This document shows, one piece after another, positions 43,777 to 54,632 of a stretch of 64,000 bases of DNA. Both the position numbers and the translations under genes were made by a program. The number at the start of each line of letters is the position of its first letter. Positions within the stretch are counted from its first letter, which is position 1. The notes beneath the pieces were generated by a model. The model was not told the DNA's origin, did not search any database, and saw nothing but the letters and a program-made list of their open reading frames with translations. The stretch comes from Mesorhizobium sp. AR02 (lineage in GTDB: Bacteria; Pseudomonadota; Alphaproteobacteria; Rhizobiales; Rhizobiaceae), in assembly GCF_024746835.1 (NCBI RefSeq), contig NZ_CP080531.1:4484001-4548000 (forward strand), read 5' to 3'.

Positions 43777-46596
43777 CTACTGCCCCAGCCGTTCGAGCAG
43801 AATGGGGACATGCACCTGGTCGGATTTGTAGTTGCCGGTCAGCATGTACATCATGATGTTGACGCCGGCGCGCAGCGCATAGATGCGCTGCATCGGGTCG
43901 GCCGGCACGGTCGGCAGCAGCGGATCGCCGTTCTCGTCGACCGCCCAGGCGCCGGCGAAATCATTGGCGGTGATCATGATCGGCGAGACGCCGTCTCCGG
44001 TGCGCACCGGCCGGTTGTCGGTGTTGCTGGCGTCGAGCGAGGCCTCGACCCAGAGCGGGCTGCCACTGAAGCGGCCGGGAAATTCCGGCAGGATGAAGAA
44101 GGATTTGGTCAGCACGTGGTCCGAGGGCACCGGCTCCAGCGGCGGCACGTTGAGGTTGCCGAGGATGTCGCGCAGCCGCTCGGTCGCCGGGCTGGTGGAA
44201 TCGGCGCCGATGCCGTTGGCGAACTGGTCGCGCGTGTCGAACAGCACCGTGCCGCCCTGCTGCATATAGGCGTCGATGCGGGCGATCGCGGCCTGGCTCG
44301 GCATGGGGGCCGCCGGATCGATCGGCCAGTAGATCAGGGGATAGAAGGACAGCTCGTCCTTCGAAATGTCGACGCCGGCCGGTGCGCCGGGTTCCAGCGC
44401 CGTCTTCTCGATCAGGAAGCGGGTCAGGCCTTCGAGCCCGGCGCGGCTGATCGAATCGTCGCCCGGCACGCCGGTCAGCACATAGGCGATGCGGGTCTTC
44501 GAAATCGCCGTGATGGCCGCCTCGTCGCCCGGCTTGGCATCGTCGGCGCGGGCGAAATCGGCATGGCCGAACAATGCGCCAAGCGCAATCAGGACCGCTG
44601 CGGTGGTGGTCACCGCGCCGGCGCGGCGCGGCCGGCGCGAGAACAGGCCGCCCATCCAGAACACCGCCAGCGTGTCGAGCAGCATCAGCACCAGGGCGGC
44701 GGTGACCAGCGAACCCTTCAAATTGCGCGATTCATCGAAGGCGTACTGGATGGTGGTGACCGGAACAGTGAATTGCGGGCGGGCCAGCGGCACGAACGTG
44801 CTTGCGGCATCGAGCAGGTTATGGGCGAAAACGCCGGTTTCCGAGCCGTAGAGGCCGGGCGGGTTCTCGAAGGTCACCGGCGCGCCGGCTCCCGGCACCA
44901 GCGGCCGCGCATCCGGCGTCGGCGGCACCAGCGAGCCGTCTGCCGCGATCATGCGGTAGGGCGCCAGCGATGTGGCGGCGGCTTCGGCATTGGCGATCGC
45001 CGCGCCCTGGTTGCGCGACAGCTGGACGATACGGCGCAGCATCTCGACGAAGCTGCCGGATATCGGCAGGTTCGACCAGGTCGCCTCGGGCGTGACGTGG
45101 AACAGCACCAGCGTGCCCTTGCCTTTCTTCAGCCCGGTGACCAGCGGCGTGCCATCGGCGAGCGCTGCCCAGGTGCGCTCGACGATGTCGGGTGTCGGCT
45201 CGGCCAGCACCTGCCTGCTCACGGTCACTTCGGTCGGCGGCGCCAGGTCCGCGAACGGACCGGCCTTGGGAAATTCGGTGACCGGCTGCGGCGAGGTCCA
45301 TGACAATGCGCCGCCGAGCGAACGCTCGCCGGTGCGCAGGCGAACCGGCAGCAGATCGTCATCATTGCCGGCGGCAGCCAGCCGCGAGCCGGCGAAACGC
45401 ACCAGCGTGCCGCCATTGTCGACCCAGTCGACCAGCCTTTGCCGGACCTGCGCCGGAATGGTGCCGATATCGGCCATGATGATCATCGCCGGCTTCTGGT
45501 CGAGGATCTGCGGGATGGCGTCGGCGAGATCGGCGCTGGAGGGTTCGACCAGGTCGGCGAAGGGCTGCAGCGCGCGCCTGATGTAGTAGAGCGGCGACAG
45601 AAGCGGCTGCGCCTGGTCGGCCTCGGCCTGCGACAACAGCCCGACACGGCGGCGCTTGGAGCTTTCGTCCAGCACGCGCACCGCACCCGCCTGGCGCTCG
45701 CCGTCGAGCGCGATCGAGGCGAAGTCGTTGCGCAGCTCGAACGGCACCGCCATCGTACCGGTGGCGGTGGCCTCGCCCGGTGCGAAGGTCAGCGTCGCAT
45801 CGGCGATGCGGCGTCCCTTGTCGTCGAAGGCGCCGGCGGTGACCTGTTCCGGCGCCGGGTCGCCGGGCGCGCGGATGGCGGTCAGCGCAAAACCGTCGAC
45901 TTGGTTGTCGGCGCTGGTCAGGCCAGTCAGCGAAAGCCGGTCGGCGGTTGCCCACACGATTCGAGCGGCATTCTTCGACAACAGCGTGTTGAAGGCGGCC
46001 TCGTCGCCCTTGGCCGCGAGGCCGTCGGCCAGTACGGCAACGCTGGCGCCGGGCAAGGTCTCCAGCACGCCGGCGACGCGGGCATAGACGGCGGGCCGGT
46101 CGGTCGGGATCGGCCTCGGCTTGGCGGCGCGCAGCCGGTCGAGCGCGGCGGCGGCATCGAAGGGGCCGATCTCCGCATTGGCCTTTTCGGCGGTGAAGGC
46201 GATGATGACCGGCACGCCGTTCGAGCCGGCGTCCTTGATCAGCCGCTCGGCGGTGGCGACGCGCTTGTTCCAGTCGGCGGCGCTGGCCCAGTCATTGTCG
46301 ATGACCAGCGCAAGAGCGGCACCCTCGGCCGGCAGTTTTTCGCGCGGGTTGAAGACCGGTTCGGCAAGGGCGGCGACGATGAGGCCCGCCATCAGCAGCC
46401 TGAGCAGCGTCAGCCACCAGGGGCTTTGATGCGGGGTCTCCTCGCGCTTCAGCACGCGCGCCAGGATCTTCAGCGGTGGGAAGATTTCGGCCTGCGGCTT
46501 GGGCGGCGTCAGCCTGAGCAGCCACCAGATCACCGGCAGCGCCAGCAGGCCCCACAGCACCATGGGGGCGCCAAAGGAGAGCGGCAGCCAGCTCAT
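43777..46596 (-). CDS. DUF4159 protein with BatA-like N-terminus (939 residues)
   Basis: The N-terminus matches the BatA/aerotolerance-type start (SFGAPMVLWGLLALPVIWWLLRLTPPKP, a second helix LLRLLMAGLIVAALAEPVF). A large extracytoplasmic part follows, then membrane helices near residues 640-690 (ALVLMLLDTLAVFWMGGLF and AVLIALGALFGHADFA). The C-terminal ~230 residues are DUF4159 (TRIAYVLTGVPGDDSISRAGLEGL, FYPLIYWPIDP, GGTVLFDTRDQF). It starts four bases inside the DUF58 gene. Bat-like proteins are linked to envelope stress in other bacteria; the precise role here is unknown. Confidence 0.85.
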   Translation of the reverse strand: MSWLPLSFGAPMVLWGLLALPVIWWLLRLTPPKPQAEIFPPLKILARVLKREETPHQSPWWLTLLRLLMAGLIVAALAEPVFNPREKLPAEGAALALVIDNDWASAADWNKRVATAERLIKDAGSNGVPVIIAFTAEKANAEIGPFDAAAALDRLRAAKPRPIPTDRPAVYARVAGVLETLPGASVAVLADGLAAKGDEAAFNTLLSKNAARIVWATADRLSLTGLTSADNQVDGFALTAIRAPGDPAPEQVTAGAFDDKGRRIADATLTFAPGEATATGTMAVPFELRNDFASIALDGERQAGAVRVLDESSKRRRVGLLSQAEADQAQPLLSPLYYIRRALQPFADLVEPSSADLADAIPQILDQKPAMIIMADIGTIPAQVRQRLVDWVDNGGTLVRFAGSRLAAAGNDDDLLPVRLRTGERSLGGALSWTSPQPVTEFPKAGPFADLAPPTEVTVSRQVLAEPTPDIVERTWAALADGTPLVTGLKKGKGTLVLFHVTPEATWSNLPISGSFVEMLRRIVQLSRNQGAAIANAEAAATSLAPYRMIAADGSLVPPTPDARPLVPGAGAPVTFENPPGLYGSETGVFAHNLLDAASTFVPLARPQFTVPVTTIQYAFDESRNLKGSLVTAALVLMLLDTLAVFWMGGLFSRRPRRAGAVTTTAAVLIALGALFGHADFARADDAKPGDEAAITAISKTRIAYVLTGVPGDDSISRAGLEGLTRFLIEKTALEPGAPAGVDISKDELSFYPLIYWPIDPAAPMPSQAAIARIDAYMQQGGTVLFDTRDQFANGIGADSTSPATERLRDILGNLNVPPLEPVPSDHVLTKSFFILPEFPGRFSGSPLWVEASLDASNTDNRPVRTGDGVSPIMITANDFAGAWAVDENGDPLLPTVPADPMQRIYALRAGVNIMMYMLTGNYKSDQVHVPILLERLGQ

Positions 46597-47548
46597 GCGA
46601 CCGCCTTCCCGGCACGAGCGGAGGTTGGCCCGGCATGACCAGAGGTCAGCCCGGCATAACCGCCATCAGCGGTCATTGCCATGTGCAGGCGCACCAGTGC
46701 GTCGGACGCGAGCCGATCGGTGTGGTTGACGGTAAAACTCCAGCCGAGCCGCTTGCACCAGCCGGCCAGCTCCTGGCGGCGGGCGGTGTAGAGCAGGCGG
46801 TATTCGTCGCCGAGCATTTCGGCACGGCCGGCGGTCAGCTTGTCGCCGCTCTCGGGATCGGTGAACTCGGTGCGGCCGGCATAGGGGAAGGTTTCCTCGG
46901 CCGGGTCGGCGACCTCGATCAGATGGGCGCGCACGCCGTGGCGGGCGAGCACGTCGAGCCATTCCATCGTTTCCTCGACCGGATCGAGGAAATCGCTGGC
47001 GATGACGATGTCGCAGAAGCGCCTGATGTCTGTGAGGTCAGGCTTTGCCGGCAAGTCGCCGGCATGCATCAGCTGAGCGGCGATGCGCTCGGCGCCGTTG
47101 CGGGCGGTGAAGGGGTCGGTCAGGCCCGGCCAGGCGATGCGCTCGCCGCTGCGCGACAACAGCTCGGCCATGGCCAGCGCCAGCACCAGCGCGCGCGATT
47201 GCTTGGAAACGCTGGCGCCGGTCGATTTGTAGAGCATGGACGGCGAAGGGTCGGCCCACAGCCACACCGTATGAGCGGCTTCCCATTCGCGGTCGCGCAC
47301 ATAAGTATGGTCGTCGCGGGCCGAACGGCGCCAGTCGATGCGCGAGGAATCGCCTTCGACATAGGGCCGGAACTGCCAGAAATTCTCGCCAATGCCGCGC
47401 TTGCGGCGACCATGCCAGCCGGCGATCACGGTGTTGACGATGCGGCGCGCCTCGACCAGCAGGTCGGGCACCAGCGAAGCCCGCAACCGGCCGCGAGCGA
47501 GCGCGTCTCTCGTCTCCGTCGGTGCCTGGACCTCGCCAATACGCGCCA

Positions 47549-47549
<1 letters not shown>
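46593..47549 (-). CDS. DUF58 protein
   Basis: This 318-residue protein has the DUF58 core: GENFWQFRPYVEGDSSRIDWRRSARDDHTYVRDREWE, followed by a vWA-like strand (HTVWLWADPSPSMLYKS) and DIVIASDFLDPVEE. DUF58 proteins are partners of MoxR ATPases. The start overlaps the MoxR stop by one base (TGATG), and the stop overlaps the DUF4159 start by four bases. This strict packing supports a single complex. Confidence 0.9.
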
Positions 47550-48553
<1,004 letters not shown>

Positions 48554-48694
48554 TCGGCTCGATCCCTTTGGTTGGAAATACCGGCCCGCACCATATCATA
48601 GGTTGCCGCGATTCGGCCTCGCGTAGCGCCTATGGTCGAACTTAAATCACAGACTTAGGCTGACAAGCGGAACAACAGTGACTATTTCGTGACG

Positions 48695-49324
48695 ATGACG
48701 GAACACTACGAACATCGCGAACAAAGCCTTACGAGCGCTACCGAGGCGCGCGGCCTGGAGGCGCTGATCTCGCGCGCGGCGCGTGCCGGCAAGGGCGCAG
48801 CGCCCGTCGAGCGCTGGAATCCCGACTTTTGCGGCGATCTTGACATGGAGATCAAGGCCGATGGCACCTGGTTCTATCTGGGCACGCCGATCGGCCGCAT
48901 GCCGCTGGTGCAGCTTTTCTCCTCCGTGCTGCGCAAGGACGCGGACGGCAGGACCTATCTGGTGACGCCTGTGGAAAAGGTCGGCATCCGCGTCGCCGAT
49001 GCGCCCTTCATCGCCGTCGAAATGGATGTTTCGGGCAGCGGCGACGAGCAGATCATCACCTTCCGCACCAATGTCGGCGATGTGGTCGAGGCCGGGCCGG
49101 AGCGGCCGCTGCGCTTCGTCGACGAGAACGAGACCGGCGGCCTGAAGCCCTACGTGCTGGTGCGCGGCCGGCTGGAGGCGCTGGTGGGGCGGCCTGTCAT
49201 GTATGAACTGGTCGGACATGGCGAGGAGATCGAAATCGGCGGCAATACGATGTTTGCCGTGCGCTCGAAGGGCGCTGTGTTCCCGATCATGCCGGCGGAC
49301 CAGTTGAAACGGCTGAGCGCATGA
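48695..49324 (+). CDS. DUF1285 protein
   Basis: This protein of about 209 residues has the DUF1285 pattern: PVERWNPDFCGDLDMEIKADGTWFYLGTPIGRMPLVQLFSSVLRKD, then YLVTPVEKVGIRVADAPFIAVEMD. The fold is small and soluble; the function is not known. An in-frame GTG lies two codons earlier at 48689. It overlaps the NUDIX gene start by four bases, and those two genes plus the CCA-adding enzyme form one translational unit. Confidence 0.85.
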   Translation: MTEHYEHREQSLTSATEARGLEALISRAARAGKGAAPVERWNPDFCGDLDMEIKADGTWFYLGTPIGRMPLVQLFSSVLRKDADGRTYLVTPVEKVGIRVADAPFIAVEMDVSGSGDEQIITFRTNVGDVVEAGPERPLRFVDENETGGLKPYVLVRGRLEALVGRPVMYELVGHGEEIEIGGNTMFAVRSKGAVFPIMPADQLKRLSA

Positions 49325-49956
49325 TGGACCAGGTATCACTGGCGCCGTTTTCGTCGGCGGATTTTCGCGCGCGCTTCGCCGCGCAGCCGGACGCGCATGC
49401 CGGCGACGACTATGGCGATCATCGCTTCAATCCCGGCCATCCACGCCTCAACCAGGGCAAGCCGCTGCGCAATGCGGCGGTGCTGATCCCGGTGGTCGAT
49501 CATGATGGCGAGGCGACGGTTCTCCTGACCAAACGTGCCGAAAAGCTGCGCAGCCATTCGGGGCAGGTGGCCTTCCCCGGCGGCACCATCGACCCCACCG
49601 ACGCCAGTCCGGAGGCGGCGGCGCTGCGCGAAACCTTCGAGGAGATCGGCCTTGGCGGGGACCGCATCGAGATCGTCGGCCGCATGCCCGACTACGTCGC
49701 CGGCAGCGGCTACCGCATCGCGCCGGTGCTGGGCATCGTGCAGCCCGGCTTCCAGCTGACTTTGAACGCCGAGGAGGTCGATGCCGCCTTCGAAGTGCCG
49801 CTGCGCTTCCTGATGGACCCTGTGAACCACAAGCGCGACAGCCGCATGTGGAACGATCTCGAATGGTTCTTCTACGACATGCCCTATGGCGACCGGCGCA
49901 TCTGGGGTGTCACCGCCGGCATTATCCGTACGCTCTATGAAAGGCTCTATGCGTGA
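49321..49956 (+). CDS. CoA pyrophosphatase (NUDIX hydrolase)
   Basis: This 211-residue protein has the CoA-type NUDIX region: the UPF0035-like LLTKRAEKLRSHSGQVAFPGG followed by the Nudix box with the core REXXEEXG as RETFEEIGLGG. It ends with IWGVTAGIIRTLYERLYA, typical of the family. It hydrolyses CoA and its derivatives to 3',5'-ADP and phosphopantetheine. It overlaps both neighbours by four bases. Confidence 0.92.
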   Translation: MMDQVSLAPFSSADFRARFAAQPDAHAGDDYGDHRFNPGHPRLNQGKPLRNAAVLIPVVDHDGEATVLLTKRAEKLRSHSGQVAFPGGTIDPTDASPEAAALRETFEEIGLGGDRIEIVGRMPDYVAGSGYRIAPVLGIVQPGFQLTLNAEEVDAAFEVPLRFLMDPVNHKRDSRMWNDLEWFFYDMPYGDRRIWGVTAGIIRTLYERLYA

Positions 49957-51215
49957 GTGTTTCGATCGCGGGCAGGGCCGACTGGCTCACCGACAAGCAT
50001 TTGCAGCGCCTGCTTGCCGCCCTGGCTGAGGGCGGTGAGGAGGCGCGTATCGCCGGCGGCGCCGTGCGCAACACGCTGATGGGCCAGCCGGTCGCCGATA
50101 TCGACATCGCCACCACCTGCCTGCCCGAGGAAACCATCCGCCGCGCCGAGGCGCAAGGTTTCAAGCCGGTGCCGACCGGCATCGAGCACGGCACCATCAC
50201 GGTTGTTGCCGGCGGCAAGCCGTACGAAATCACCACCTTGCGCGCCGATGTCGAGACCGACGGCCGCCGCGCCAAAGTGTCGTTCGGCCGCGACTGGAAG
50301 CTGGATGCCGAGCGCCGCGACTTCACCATCAATGCGCTCTACGCCGAAGCCGATGGTACTGTCATCGACCTGGTCGGCGGCATCGCCGATATCGCGGCGC
50401 GGCGGCTGCGCTTCATTGGTGATGCGGAAGCGCGCATCCGCGAGGATTATCTGCGCATCCTGCGTTTCTTCCGCTTCTTCGCCTGGTATGGCGAAGGTCG
50501 GCCGGACGCCGAGGGGCTGAAGGCTTGCGCCCGGCTGAAGGAGGGCCTGGCCCAACTCTCGGCGGAGCGCGTCTGGTCCGAACTGAAGAAGCTTTTGTCG
50601 GCGCCTGACCCGTCACGGGCACTGCTCTGGATGCGGCAGGCTGGTGTCTTGACCGCCGCGCTGCCGGAAAGCGAGAAATGGGGCATTGATGCCATCCACG
50701 GGCTGAGCAAGGCCGAGAAGGATCTGGGCTGGGCGGCGGACCCGATGCTGCGGCTGGAGGCGATCGTGCCGCCGGATGCCGCGCGCATGAAGACGCTGGC
50801 CGAGCGGCTCCGGTTTTCGACCGCGGAATCAGACCGCTTGCGCCACTGGGCACTCTCCACCGCCGTCGAGCCGAAGACGACCGAAGGCGAATTGGCAAAA
50901 AGGCTCTATCGCGGCGAGCGGCAAGGGTTTGTCGATCGGCTGCGGCTGTCGCTTGCCGCCGCACGGGTGCGCGCCGTCGAGAACAATGACGCGCTGCTCG
51001 AAGCCGGCGGCTTTGCGCGCCTGCTGGCCTTCGCGCTTAAATGGGAAAGACCGGTGTTTCCGCTGAAAGGCGCCGATCTGACGGCGCTTGGCGCAACACC
51101 GGGGCCGAAGCTCGGCGAAATCCTCAAGAACCTCGAGACGGAATGGGTCGAAGCGGGATTCGCGCCGGATCGCGGCGCGCTGCTCGACCGCGCGGCAAAG
51201 GCGCTGGAAACCTAA
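49953..51215 (+). CDS. cca: CCA tRNA nucleotidyltransferase
   Basis: This 420-residue class II nucleotidyltransferase is read from a GTG overlapping the NUDIX stop. The head domain shows IAGGAVRNTLMGQPVADIDIATT (metal-binding DxD), GTITVVAGGKPYEITTLRADVETDGR and RRDFTINALYAEADG. The neck follows with RRLRFIGDAEARIREDYLRILRFFRF. It builds or repairs the 3' CCA end of tRNA. The fixed link of DUF1285, CoA pyrophosphatase and this enzyme is common in Rhizobiales. Confidence 0.92.
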   Translation: MSVSIAGRADWLTDKHLQRLLAALAEGGEEARIAGGAVRNTLMGQPVADIDIATTCLPEETIRRAEAQGFKPVPTGIEHGTITVVAGGKPYEITTLRADVETDGRRAKVSFGRDWKLDAERRDFTINALYAEADGTVIDLVGGIADIAARRLRFIGDAEARIREDYLRILRFFRFFAWYGEGRPDAEGLKACARLKEGLAQLSAERVWSELKKLLSAPDPSRALLWMRQAGVLTAALPESEKWGIDAIHGLSKAEKDLGWAADPMLRLEAIVPPDAARMKTLAERLRFSTAESDRLRHWALSTAVEPKTTEGELAKRLYRGERQGFVDRLRLSLAAARVRAVENNDALLEAGGFARLLAFALKWERPVFPLKGADLTALGATPGPKLGEILKNLETEWVEAGFAPDRGALLDRAAKALET

Positions 51216-51250
51216 AGCGCGTCGCGCTCGTCGAGCGAAATGCTGCGCGC

Positions 51251-52231
51251 CTATCTGATTGCCACCGGAGCCAGGGCGCGAGAAAGGCTCGCCTCACCCT
51301 TGCCGTAGACGGAGGGGTTATAGTTGACCAGTGTATCCGTACGAGCCGCATTGAGCAGATCGTTGGTGATCTGGGTCGGCGTGGCCTTGGTGAATTTGCT
51401 GCCGATGATCGCAGCATATCCTGAAATGATCGGCGCGGCGAAGGACGTGCCGTAAAGGCCGGTCTTGTCGCCGGTGACACCCACGACGAGGAAATGGCTC
51501 TGCACAGCCGTGCTCGAGCCGGCGTAGTTGGAATACCAGGCAAGCTGGGCCTTGTTCGACGTCGTGCCGTTGGTGGATAGCGCGCCGACGAAGATCGCAG
51601 ATGGTTTTCCGATCAGGGCCAGGTCGAGATAATCCTGCTGGCCGCCGGTGACGCCGCCCACGGCAACCGAGTCGTTGCCAGCCGCCTTCGAAACAACAGC
51701 CATTCCTCTGGTGGCGTAGGAGATGATCGAAGCTTCCTCCGGTGCCCACCCGATCTGGTTTGAGCTGTAGCCCGCTTTGGCGTACATGCCGTAGCTCAGA
51801 TTGAGCACGTTCAGGCCGCTCGCCAGCGGGACGTATGAACTGGTGGTGAAGTCTTTCGACTTTATGGTCGCCAAGGGCGCAACCATGCTGGCTTCCTCGC
51901 GGGTCCATTCACCGTGCCGCTGGGTTTGAACCCCGAGGCCGAAATTGCCGGAAAAGCGCGACGAGCTGCTGAAGTCGTCGACCATGGTGATGGTGACGCC
52001 CTTGCCCTTGTACCCTGCTGCCCATGCGGCGCCGACGTCGGGGCTCATCCAGTTCTGTACCGTCTGCGCCGCCGGCGCGGCCGGGATCGTCGCGCTCACG
52101 CATATGGACCCGCCACCGTGGCAAAGCGCGGCCATCTCATCGGCGTCGAGGGCCTCCTGCGCCGACGCGAATGGCGCCGAAAGGATGACAAGGGCGACGG
52201 CGAGGCCGAACTTCATGCAAGTACCCGACAT
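51251..52231 (-). CDS. Secreted S8 (subtilisin-family) serine protease
   Basis: This 326-residue protein has a signal peptide (KFGLAVALVILSAPFASAQ). The subtilisin triad is seen at D85 (ITMVDDFS), H106 (QRHGEWT) and S263 (GTSFAAP), with the oxyanion Asn in AAGNDS (N186). The His context (HGEW) is unusual; most have HGT. There is no C-terminal autotransporter barrel or cell-wall anchor. The ATG at 52231 follows GGAG by seven bases. A small secreted protein gene lies 82 bases upstream on the same strand and may be co-expressed. Confidence 0.85.
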   Translation of the reverse strand: MSGTCMKFGLAVALVILSAPFASAQEALDADEMAALCHGGGSICVSATIPAAPAAQTVQNWMSPDVGAAWAAGYKGKGVTITMVDDFSSSSRFSGNFGLGVQTQRHGEWTREEASMVAPLATIKSKDFTTSSYVPLASGLNVLNLSYGMYAKAGYSSNQIGWAPEEASIISYATRGMAVVSKAAGNDSVAVGGVTGGQQDYLDLALIGKPSAIFVGALSTNGTTSNKAQLAWYSNYAGSSTAVQSHFLVVGVTGDKTGLYGTSFAAPIISGYAAIIGSKFTKATPTQITNDLLNAARTDTLVNYNPSVYGKGEASLSRALAPVAIR

Positions 52232-52313
52232 GTTCTTACTCCAGTCAGACAACAACCAGGATGAGCGATCGCTTTCGGAGCCAGATGAGTTCCCCATTCG
52301 CAGCTCGCGGCGA

Positions 52314-52892
52314 TCAGAAAGTAACACGGTAGTTCAGCCAGAGATGCTGGCTTTCCGGTTTAGCATTAACCAGATATTTCAAGGTTTCCTCAGGCGCCAT
52401 CTGGCTGGCCGCGAGCCGGCAATTGACGCTGTAGGTACCGAAGTCGCCATAGTCGGCTTCACAGGACTTTTCGGTGAGCTTGCCGCCGAAGGTCGTGGTG
52501 AACGACAGGGAAAGCGTACTGTTGGGGTTGGGATGCATCTGAGTGAGGAACCCAAGCTTGAGGCTGGGCGCGATCCGATACTTCTCGCCCTCTTCTCCGG
52601 TTCCGAAACCCCAAAGGACGCCGGTATCCTCGGTGATCTGGGTCAAAAGGTCCACATGCATGTCGACCCAGCTTGCGCGGTACCACTGGTTGAACGAGAC
52701 AAAGGTTCCGTTCTGCAGTTCGTAACCGCCATTGCCCAGGCTCCTCGCGCGGTCACTGAGCGGCGAACCCTGGTGGATGTCGACCAACGATGTCGTCATT
52801 TCCTGGGCAATGGACGGGGACCCCCCGACGAGCGCGCACAGCAGGAGCGCCGCCATGCGGAAACGCACTCGATTGCCGGACTTTTCGCGCAT
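52314..52892 (-). CDS. Exported protein with a possible small outer-membrane barrel
   Basis: This 192-residue protein is not recognised. A signal peptide (RFRMAALLLCALVGGSPSIAQ) leads into a part rich in alternating aromatic and polar residues (ELQNGTFVSFNQWYRASWVDM, IAPSLKLGFLTQMH, STLSLSFTTTFGG). It ends LWLNYRVTF, and the final Phe is typical of outer-membrane beta-barrels. Two Cys residues (KSCEADYG and VNCRLA) may pair. The ATG at 52892 has GAGGTG eight bases upstream; a GTG seven codons earlier is possible. It lies just upstream of the S8 protease gene. Confidence 0.55.
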   Translation of the reverse strand: MREKSGNRVRFRMAALLLCALVGGSPSIAQEMTTSLVDIHQGSPLSDRARSLGNGGYELQNGTFVSFNQWYRASWVDMHVDLLTQITEDTGVLWGFGTGEEGEKYRIAPSLKLGFLTQMHPNPNSTLSLSFTTTFGGKLTEKSCEADYGDFGTYSVNCRLAASQMAPEETLKYLVNAKPESQHLWLNYRVTF

Positions 52893-53191
52893 GCGCGAAA
52901 CACCTCGCCCCACCGTTCCGGATCAGCGCCTGGTGGCGACGGGCTTCTCAGGCAGCCCACTGTAGCCGGATTGTCCGCGCGACATTGGCACGGGTTCGGT
53001 TACCGCAGGGTTTACTTTAGCGGAGGTAAATATGATTTTTGACCTGAAAAATCTGGCTCGCGCCGTGACCGCGATGGCGTCAAACGCGAGTCGCGGGCGG
53101 CGCGGCCCAAAGCCGTTTATCCGCTTTCGTCCAATAGTGAGCGCCGGCGCGGTTCGCTTGCCGCCGCCCACGAAGCAAAGCCGGGCAAAAC
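52893..53191. other. Intergenic region with one doubtful short frame
   Basis: This region of about 300 bases separates the barrel-like gene from the DUF1059 gene. A frame from 53032 (+) has a good ribosome site (GGAGGTAAAT before ATG) and starts MIFDLKNLARAVTAMASNAS, but it becomes Arg/Ser-rich and runs into the DUF1059 gene on the other strand. I regard it as unproven. TTTAC / GTAAA flank its ribosome site. Confidence 0.3.
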
Positions 53192-53377
53192 CTAGGCGGC
53201 GTCGCGAACCTTCTCGATGCGCGAGCGGATCGCCTCGATCATCGTCTCGCGGATAACAGTCTCGCCATGCGTCTCACGCATATGCTCGACGGCACGGCGC
53301 ATCACTTCTGCCTCTTCATCGGCACGGGTGTGCCACTCACAGCCGGGTACGAGCGACCCGCAGTGGAATGCCTTCAT
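53192..53377 (-). CDS. DUF1059 small protein
   Basis: This 61-residue protein begins MKAFHCGSLVPGCEWHTRADEEAEVMRRAVEHMRETHG, the DUF1059 pattern with two Cys and His residues that could bind metal. AAGGAG lies seven bases before the ATG. The longer open frame upstream lacks support. Function is unknown. Confidence 0.85.
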   Translation of the reverse strand: MKAFHCGSLVPGCEWHTRADEEAEVMRRAVEHMRETHGETVIRETMIEAIRSRIEKVRDAA

Positions 53378-53548
53378 CGGATTTCTCCTTTTCCTCCGGG
53401 GAGCCGGTCGAGGCTCCGCCATATCTTTTCTTGGCCCACGGTCCATATCGGGGTTGAAGCTTCGGGCCATGAGCGGGGCAAAGATCATAACACGCAAGAG
53501 GCGGTCTGGTTGCATCAAAGCTCCGTGCGCCTCCCGCAGACCTCATGC

Positions 53549-54463
53549 TTACGGCCAGCGCACCTCTGGCGGCAGGCTGGACAGGATCGAGGCGACATTG
53601 CCGCCGGTCTTCAGGCCGAAGATGGTGCCGCGATCGTGAAGCAGGTTGAATTCGACGTAGCGGCCGCGGCGGATGAGCTGTTCGTCGCGGTCGCCGTCGG
53701 TCCAGTTCTCGTTGAAGTTGGCGCGCACAAGGTGACCGTAGACGACAAGGAAGGAGCGCCCGACATCCTGGACGAAGTTGAAGTCGGCATTCCAGCCGCC
53801 TTTGTCCTCGGCTGAATGCAGCCAGTCGAAGAAGATGCCGCCGGTGCCACGCGGCTCGTTGCGGTGCGGCAGGAAGAAGTACTCGTCGCACCAGGTCTTG
53901 AATTTCGGATGGTCGGCGACGTCGGCGTTCTTCTCGCAAGCGAATTGCATGGCGCGGTGGAAGGCGACGGTGTCAGCGTCGTCCTGGGTGCGGCGGCGGT
54001 CGAGCACCGGCGTCAGATCGGCGCCGCCGCCGAACCATTGCCTGGAGGTGACCACCATGCGCGTGTTCATGTGCACGGCCGGAACGTTGGGGTTCCAGGG
54101 ATGCGCGATCAGCGAAATGCCGGAGGCCCAGAAGCGCGGGTCTTCCTCGGCGCCGGGCATCTGCTTCCTGAATTCGGGTGAGAACTCGCCATAGACGGTC
54201 GAGGTGTGGACGCCGACCTTCTCGAAGACGCGGCCATGCATCATCGACATGGTGCCGCCGCCGCCCTTGCCCTGGTCGCGCTCCCAGGGCGTCTTTTCGA
54301 AACGGCCCGGCGACCATGAGGCCAGAGGGCCCTGGAGATCCTGCTCGATCTGCTCGAAGGCGCCGCAGATGCGTTCGCGCAGCGCCTCGAACCACAGGCG
54401 TGCCTTCATCTTCTTCTCTTCGATGTCGGCGGGCAGGCCAGCGGGTATTTCAGGTCGTTCCAA
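53549..54463 (-). CDS. hemF: Oxygen-dependent coproporphyrinogen III oxidase
   Basis: This 304-residue enzyme has the HemF signatures: [85 protein letters not shown] and [23 protein letters not shown]. It oxidatively decarboxylates coproporphyrinogen III in haem synthesis when oxygen is present. The start is probably a TTG at 54463, seven bases after GGAG, giving [18 protein letters not shown]; a TTG twelve codons earlier has no ribosome site. A short inverted repeat lies upstream. Confidence 0.92.
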   Translation of the reverse strand: MERPEIPAGLPADIEEKKMKARLWFEALRERICGAFEQIEQDLQGPLASWSPGRFEKTPWERDQGKGGGGTMSMMHGRVFEKVGVHTSTVYGEFSPEFRKQMPGAEEDPRFWASGISLIAHPWNPNVPAVHMNTRMVVTSRQWFGGGADLTPVLDRRRTQDDADTVAFHRAMQFACEKNADVADHPKFKTWCDEYFFLPHRNEPRGTGGIFFDWLHSAEDKGGWNADFNFVQDVGRSFLVVYGHLVRANFNENWTDGDRDEQLIRRGRYVEFNLLHDRGTIFGLKTGGNVASILSSLPPEVRWP

Positions 54464-54523
54464 AGCGCCGTCTCCGGTTGCGGGGCGGTGAGTCGACAAA
54501 AGACTCGTCTTTTCCGGGCGCGA

Positions 54524-54541
54524 TCCCTAATCTCTTAGGGA
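54524..54541 (-). promoter_or_regulatory. Inverted repeat upstream of hemF
   Basis: TCCCTAA / TTAGGGA, seven-base arms with a four-base spacer, lies about 60 bases before the hemF start, within the likely promoter. It may be an operator, but the regulator is not known. Confidence 0.35.
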
Positions 54542-54565
54542 ATAGGGTCAAGTCACTTTGGTTTT

Positions 54566-54613
54566 GCGCATGATCCTTTCCGAAACTCGGTTTCCGGTTT
54601 CGGGGCCATGCGC
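54566..54613. repeat. Rhizobial-type palindromic repeat
   Basis: Outer arms GCGCATG / CATGCGC and inner arms CCGAAAC / GTTTCGG give a 48-base interrupted palindrome, similar in style to those at 23702 and 39634. It contains an ATG that could be mistaken for the start of the next gene. Confidence 0.6.
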
Positions 54614-54632
54614 CAGGTGCAAGGAGTGGTTC

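Noticed and set aside
41539..45303. 1254-codon open frame on the plus strand
   Set aside because: It is antisense to the MoxR-operon membrane proteins, which have clear membrane helices and family motifs. The antisense product is His/Arg/Gln-rich with no domain, typical of high-GC shadow frames.
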